From assembly GCF_014656095.1 (NCBI RefSeq), contig NZ_BNBT01000025.1, positions 1-64,000 on the forward strand: a DNA stretch of 64,000 bases, read 5' to 3'. The notes beneath the pieces were generated by a model. It saw nothing but the letters and a program-made list of their open reading frames with translations. It made no database searches and was not told the origin of the DNA. Within the stretch, counting starts at the first letter, position 1. Each line of letters begins with the position of its first letter. The stretch is from Streptomyces longispororuber. Lineage in GTDB: Bacteria; Actinomycetota; Actinomycetes; Streptomycetales; Streptomycetaceae. Both the position numbers and the translations under genes were made by a program. Shown one piece after another: positions 60,209 to 64,000 of this stretch.

Positions 60209-60710
60209 CAACATTCCTTACGTCAGTGACATGTGCCGCATGGGGTTATCAACCTGCCGTAAACCCACCAAGTTGGCGCGATGACGCGCTTGAGAGCGGG
60301 TACCGCGTAACCAGATCACCGCCGTCCACACCCTCAGGTCCTCACTCCGTTCGGTTCTCGCACAACGGGTGCGCTCCCGTCCCGCCCGGCCCTGGCGCAC
60401 CGGAGGTGTTCCCCCGTTCGCATCCGCAGCCGTTGCCGCTGCACACGTGGCCCATGTCGGCGATAGGGGGACGGGGTGCGGGTACCCGGCGCGCATCGGC
60501 GCGCACCAGGGCGCGCCCCGGCGGCTGGCGATGACGGAGCGGCACATCGGCAGCGAGGTCATCGGCTACACCCGGCTGCGTACGGGCCGTCATCCGCCCG
60601 GACGGCTGAGCCGCGGCCGGCGAGGGCGGCCGGAGCGCCCCGCCGGCCACCGAGACCTCGTCCATGCCCCTGTCCAAGGCGCTGCGCGGGGTCACCCCCG
60701 CGGTGCGTGC
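60209..60710. other. Intergenic region between ctaD and the GAF-ANTAR gene
   Basis: 502 bases. The first 100 bases next to ctaD are AT-richer (for example AACCTGCCGTAAACCCACCAA) and should hold its promoter. The rest carries only unconvincing open frames, including a Cys-containing minus-strand frame at 60342-60695. No RNA gene seen. Confidence 0.45.
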
Positions 60711-61424
60711 CTAAGGCGTGCGCGGTGGGTCGCGCAGGACGTCGGCGGTGATGGCCGCCAGGGACCGGCCGGTGCGGAAGGCCTGGGCGCGCAGGAGGGC
60801 GAGGGCGTCCTCCGGGGTGACGCCCTGCCGGGCCGCCAGGGTGCCGACGGCGCGCGACGTGTCGTACCAGTGGGCGCGCACCACCTCCTCCGGCTCCCAC
60901 GACGGGGCCTCGGAACCGGTCAGGAGCATCTCGCGGGTGGGCATGAGGGCGGCCGTCACCGCGTCGGCCACGGCGGCCGCCTCCTCCATGGCCTCCGCGT
61001 CGAGAGCGTGGGAGTCGTACGCCAGCAGGTCGACCGAGCCGAGGACGTAGTCGCCGAAGAAGAGCGGGAAGCCGTACACGGACCGCACCTGCGGCAGCTT
61101 CTCCCGCACCTGCGCCCCGAACAGGGGCCAGGGCGTCACGTCCCGCCACAGATCGTCCAGCGCCACGGGCTCACCCGTCTGCGCGGCCTCGATGCAAGGC
61201 CCCTCCAACACCGTGAACTGGGTCTCCTCAAGCAGCAGGGCATCCTCGTTGGACGCGGCGAGCAGTTGGCGCGACGGGGTGTCGGTGAGCAGCGACAGCG
61301 TGGCACCGTCCACCCCGAGCCCCTCGCACACCGCCGCGCACACCCGCCGGGGAACCTCCCGGTCGGGCGCGCCCGCCGCGGCCTCCGCCACCAGCCGCAC
61401 CGCCTTCATCGCCTCGGCCGCCAT
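60711..61424 (-). CDS. GAF-ANTAR regulator
   Basis: 237 residues. GAF domain (about 15-150: RVCAAVCEGLGVDGATLSLLT, VYGFPLFFGDYVLGSVDLL) and a C-terminal ANTAR helix bundle (RAVGTLAARQGVTPEDALALLR, AQAFRTGRSLAAITADVL), a domain that binds dual-hairpin RNA antiterminators. A signal-sensing antitermination role is typical. The ATG at 61424 has GGAGGG close upstream; a GTG at 61445 would extend it by seven residues. Confidence 0.88.
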   Translation of the reverse strand: MAAEAMKAVRLVAEAAAGAPDREVPRRVCAAVCEGLGVDGATLSLLTDTPSRQLLAASNEDALLLEETQFTVLEGPCIEAAQTGEPVALDDLWRDVTPWPLFGAQVREKLPQVRSVYGFPLFFGDYVLGSVDLLAYDSHALDAEAMEEAAAVADAVTAALMPTREMLLTGSEAPSWEPEEVVRAHWYDTSRAVGTLAARQGVTPEDALALLRAQAFRTGRSLAAITADVLRDPPRTP

Positions 61425-61688
61425 CCGTCCCTCCGCTGCCCTCACTCATGACGGGGGCCCGACCGTCCCGGCCGTACGCGTCGGCCGTACGGGCAAGGGG
61501 CCCCTGACGTGCGGGTACCGCTTCCCGCCGCGCACCCCGGGTGCCCCGGATCGCCCCGCGCACGCTCCCGCGGCGGGCCGCCCCGGTCGCCGGCCGGCGC
61601 GACGGAAAGGGCGGCCCGCCACCAGGGGCGATACGTCCGCGCCCTGGACGACCGACCCCGGCGCGCGTGAGGTGGCCCCGGCGGTCCG

Positions 61689-62075
61689 TCAGCCGGTGGA
61701 GCGGGGCTGGGCCGGGTTCTCGGGCGTGCCGTGGGAGGGCGGGTTCATCGCCGGGCCCGACGTGGCGGGCGAGACGGCGGACCCCGTGGCAGCGGCGGGC
61801 GCGAGTTCCGGCGCGGTCGCGGACGGTGAACCGCCGGACGGCTCCGCCCCCTCCCGCAGCTCCGCGAGCCGTGCGCGCAGGACCTGGAGCACGGGCAGTC
61901 GGCTGCCGTGGGCCGCCTCGTAGGCGAGCACCTCGCGCAGGCCCGCCTCGTCGAGCGTGCGCACGCGGTGCCGGAGGGCCGCCGGCGGGAGGAGGTCGTA
62001 GTCGGGCAGCGGCAGCTCTTCGTGGCGCGGCACGCGCGTCTCCGTCTTCTCCTCGGCCGTCTTCTCCTCAGCCAT
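61689..62075 (-). CDS. Small protein with conserved helical domain, unknown function
   Basis: 128 residues. A charged N-terminus (MAEEKTAEEKTETRVPRHEE) precedes a conserved-looking helical block LPDYDLLPPAALRHRVRTLD, then EAGLREVLAYEAAHGSRLPV and LQVLRARLAEL, with a Pro/Ala/Ser-rich tail. I recall this block in small actinobacterial proteins but do not know a function. The ATG at 62075 has AAAGGA upstream. Divergent from the decarboxylase gene with 145 bases between starts. Confidence 0.75.
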   Translation of the reverse strand: MAEEKTAEEKTETRVPRHEELPLPDYDLLPPAALRHRVRTLDEAGLREVLAYEAAHGSRLPVLQVLRARLAELREGAEPSGGSPSATAPELAPAAATGSAVSPATSGPAMNPPSHGTPENPAQPRSTG

Positions 62076-62220
62076 CGGGATGTCCTTTCTGCGTCGGTCC
62101 CTTGTGGAACAGGGGCAACAGGGCAAGTCCCGCGCCCGCGGCGGTCCAGACCTCCGGAAGTCGGACATGCGGGCGGCCGGGGCGGAGCGTACGGTCGGAA
62201 GGTCCCAGGAGGAGGCAGCG

Positions 62221-63684
62221 ATGGACCACTCCCGTGTTCCGGTGCTGGAGGCGCTGCTGGAGTTCCGGCGCCGCGGGGACGTCGTGTACGGGCCGCCCGG
62301 GCACAAGCAGGGCCGGGGAGCCGACCCGCGGGTCGTCGACGTCGTCGGCGCGGGGGTCTTCGCCTCGGACGTGCTCTCCCTCAACGGCCTCGACGACCGC
62401 CGCGAGTCGCAAGGCGTGCTCACCCGGGCCGAGGAGCTGATGGCCGACGCGGTCGGCGCCGACCAGGCCTTCTTCTCCACGTGCGGCAGCTCCCTGTCGG
62501 TGAAGAGCGCGATGCTGGCGGTGGCGGGCCCGGGCGAGAAGCTCCTGATCTCGCGCAACGCCCACAAGTCCGTGGTGGCCTCGGTGATCATCAACGGGGT
62601 GGAACCGGTGTGGGTGCACCCCAAGTTCGACGCCGAGCGGCACCTCGCGCACCCGCCGGAACCCGACGACGTACGACGGGCGCTGCGCGCGCACCCGGAC
62701 GCGAAGGGGATGCTGCTGATCACGCCCACCGACTGGGGCTCGTGCGCGGACATCGCCGGGGTCGCGCGCGTCTGCCACGACCACGACGTCCCGCTGATCG
62801 TCGACGAGGCCTGGGGAGCCCATCTGCCCTTCCACTCCGCGCTGCCCGCCTGGGGCATGGACGCGGACGCCGACCTGGTGGTCACCAGCGTGCACAAGAT
62901 GGGCGGCGCGATCGAGCAGAGCTCCGTCTTCCACCTGCGGGGCGACCGGGTCTGCCCCGACGTGCTCAAGCAGCGCGAGGACCTGCTGGGCACCACCAGC
63001 TCCTCGTCCCTGGTGTACGCGACGCTCGACGGGTGGCGCCGGCAGATGGTCGAGCAGGGGCACGAGCTGCTGGAGACGGCCCTGGGCCGCGCGGCACGCG
63101 TGCGCGAGGCCGTCGCCGCCCTGCCCGGGCTGCGCCTGATGGGCTTCGAGACCGTGGAGGCGGGGCTGACGGCGGAGCTGGACCCGCTGCGCCTCACCGT
63201 CGACGTACGGGAGTTGGGCATCAGCGGCATGCAGGCGGCGGAGTGGCTGCGGGCCCACTGCCACATCGACGTCGGCTCCTCCGACACCTGCCGGATCGGG
63301 GCGCAGCTCACGCACGCGGACGACGACCGCACCGAGGAGCTGTTCGTCGACTCGCTGCGCCGCCTCGTCGAAAGCGCGGACACCATCGAGGCCAAGGCCC
63401 CGGTGCGACTGCCCGAACCGCCCGACGTACTGGAGCTGGAGCAGGCCATGCTGCCCCGGGACGCCTTCTTCGCGTCGGCGGAGCAGGTCCCCGCCGACGA
63501 GGCCGTCGGCCGGGTCGCCGCCGAGATGCTCAGCCCCTACCCGCCCGGGGTCCCCGTGGTGGCGCCCGGGGAGGTCATCACCCCGGCCGTCGTCGACTAC
63601 CTGAGGAGCGGCGCCGCCGTCGGGATGCTGATCCCCGACGCGGCCGACCCCACCGCGCGGACGCTGCGGGTGACGGCCCGCTAG
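62221..63684 (+). CDS. Orn/Lys/Arg decarboxylase family, PLP-dependent
   Basis: 487 residues. Aminotransferase-fold decarboxylase with the PLP lysine in VTSVHKMGGAIEQSS, VDEAWGAHLPFHS contacting the cofactor and YGPPGHKQGRGADPRV in the N-terminal conserved block. The C-terminal domain (about 370-487: SPYPPGVPVVAPGEVI) is typical of the short, cytoplasmic members. It should decarboxylate lysine, ornithine or arginine to a diamine, and the exact substrate is not predictable. ATG at 62221 with AGGAGGAGG upstream. Confidence 0.9.
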   Translation: MDHSRVPVLEALLEFRRRGDVVYGPPGHKQGRGADPRVVDVVGAGVFASDVLSLNGLDDRRESQGVLTRAEELMADAVGADQAFFSTCGSSLSVKSAMLAVAGPGEKLLISRNAHKSVVASVIINGVEPVWVHPKFDAERHLAHPPEPDDVRRALRAHPDAKGMLLITPTDWGSCADIAGVARVCHDHDVPLIVDEAWGAHLPFHSALPAWGMDADADLVVTSVHKMGGAIEQSSVFHLRGDRVCPDVLKQREDLLGTTSSSSLVYATLDGWRRQMVEQGHELLETALGRAARVREAVAALPGLRLMGFETVEAGLTAELDPLRLTVDVRELGISGMQAAEWLRAHCHIDVGSSDTCRIGAQLTHADDDRTEELFVDSLRRLVESADTIEAKAPVRLPEPPDVLELEQAMLPRDAFFASAEQVPADEAVGRVAAEMLSPYPPGVPVVAPGEVITPAVVDYLRSGAAVGMLIPDAADPTARTLRVTAR

Positions 63685-63790
63685 TACGCCCGCGGCTGCC
63701 GTACGGCGGGATCGGCCCCGCCCCGCCGCGCGCGGTCCACGGAGTCGCCCCGTCTCCCACGGCTCAGGGCGGTGCCCCGTGCGCCACGGC

Positions 63791-64000
63791 TCACGGCGTC
63801 AACTCCTGCTGTGCGCAGCGCCATTCGGTGAGCAGGACCGTCGCGTCGTCGTCGAGCCTGCCGTCGTGGTGGTCGAGGACCGCGGCCATCAGGCGGCGCA
63901 GGGTCTCGTGCAGGGTGTGCCCGCCGGAGTGGTGCCGCAGCACGAAGTCGACGAACCGGTCCCGGCCGAACTGCCGGCCGCGGGCGTCCCGGGCCTCGAC
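63791..64000 (-). CDS. C-terminal fragment of a SpoIIE-type PP2C phosphatase (runs off the window)
   Basis: The last 69 residues and stop of a minus-strand gene whose start is outside. The translation VEARDARGRQFGRDRFVDFV, the segment GGHTLHETLRRLMAAVLDHH and DGRLDDDATVLLTEWR matches the end of SpoIIE/PP2C domains (GLVEARxxxG...F, and DDDATVLL with the final metal-binding Asp). Third SpoIIE-type phosphatase of the window. It converges on the decarboxylase gene, 106 bases away. Confidence 0.85.
   Translation of the reverse strand, partial: VEARDARGRQFGRDRFVDFVLRHHSGGHTLHETLRRLMAAVLDHHDGRLDDDATVLLTEWRCAQQELTP

Noticed and set aside
60342-60695. Cys-containing minus-strand frame as a small gene
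   Set aside because: Codon third-position pattern is weak, there is no ribosome site, and no recognisable domain; composition looks like noncoding DNA.

Overview
The window is a high-GC (roughly three quarters G+C) actinobacterial chromosome segment. Gene content, strong G/C bias at codon third positions, frequent ATGA/GTGA start-stop overlaps and family composition (DUF2637, PucR-xanthine dehydrogenase, ANTAR, RsbW-like ATPase, LanKC, DUF2243, hemerythrin) all point to a Streptomyces. I see no tRNA, rRNA, insertion sequence, integrase or CRISPR array.

Layout. 1-11 kb: a 5'-truncated, proline-rich PP2C-like protein, a pyruvate:quinone oxidoreductase, a LysR regulator divergent from an EamA exporter/NAD(P)-binding pair, a GntR regulator, an iron-box-controlled FhuF-type reductase, a DUF2637 membrane protein and an RsbW-like ATPase. 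11-16 kb: a GH38 alpha-mannosidase converging on a TPR-like protein across a 79-bp repeat array. 15.8-25.2 kb: a purine catabolism locus with PucR divergent from the three xanthine dehydrogenase subunits, an NCS2 purine permease and the XdhC maturation factor. 25.2-31 kb: a G-quadruplex-bearing repeat region, then DUF1707 and small hypothetical proteins, an orphan P450, a polysaccharide deacetylase lipoprotein and an IclR regulator closed by a 22-bp two-tier terminator.

31.1-38.9 kb (possibly to 41.4 kb) is the most interesting part. It is a compact RiPP operon: an MftC-like radical SAM enzyme without SPASM cysteines, LanKC1, a 32-residue lanthipeptide precursor, LanKC2 and an MFS exporter, facing a secreted M14 carboxypeptidase whose 3' end overlaps the exporter gene. 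The precursor has a labyrinthopeptin-like leader (ILELQELE) and an SLWPC core segment, but only one cysteine and no SxxS labionin motif. The two LanKC proteins carry different active-site losses: LanKC1 lacks the lyase lysines and the kinase catalytic Asp, while LanKC2 keeps these but has Arg in place of the ATP-binding Lys. This looks like a heteromeric class III lanthipeptide system with an added radical SAM step.

41.4-44.5 kb: an SDR, FAD oxidoreductase and SRPBCC operon. 44.8-64 kb: a stress/redox and signalling region with SpoIIE-type phosphatases (three, one cut by the window end), DUF2243 with CtaG-like protein, hemerythrin with a ferritin-like diiron protein, a decayed hemerythrin gene, DUF4383, GlsB, TetR/GNAT, YbaK, a TetX-like monooxygenase with divergent TetR, an orphan cytochrome oxidase subunit I coupled to a small helical protein, a GAF-ANTAR regulator and a PLP amino-acid decarboxylase.

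Repeats recur at several scales. A two-hairpin element (core TCCTCAAACGCCGGACGG) sits 3' of genes, always in the sense direction of the upstream gene, in tandem arrays of 79 bp and 89-90 bp. The leader of the xanthine dehydrogenase operon is T-free for 163 nt. Several genes show in-frame tandem duplications.
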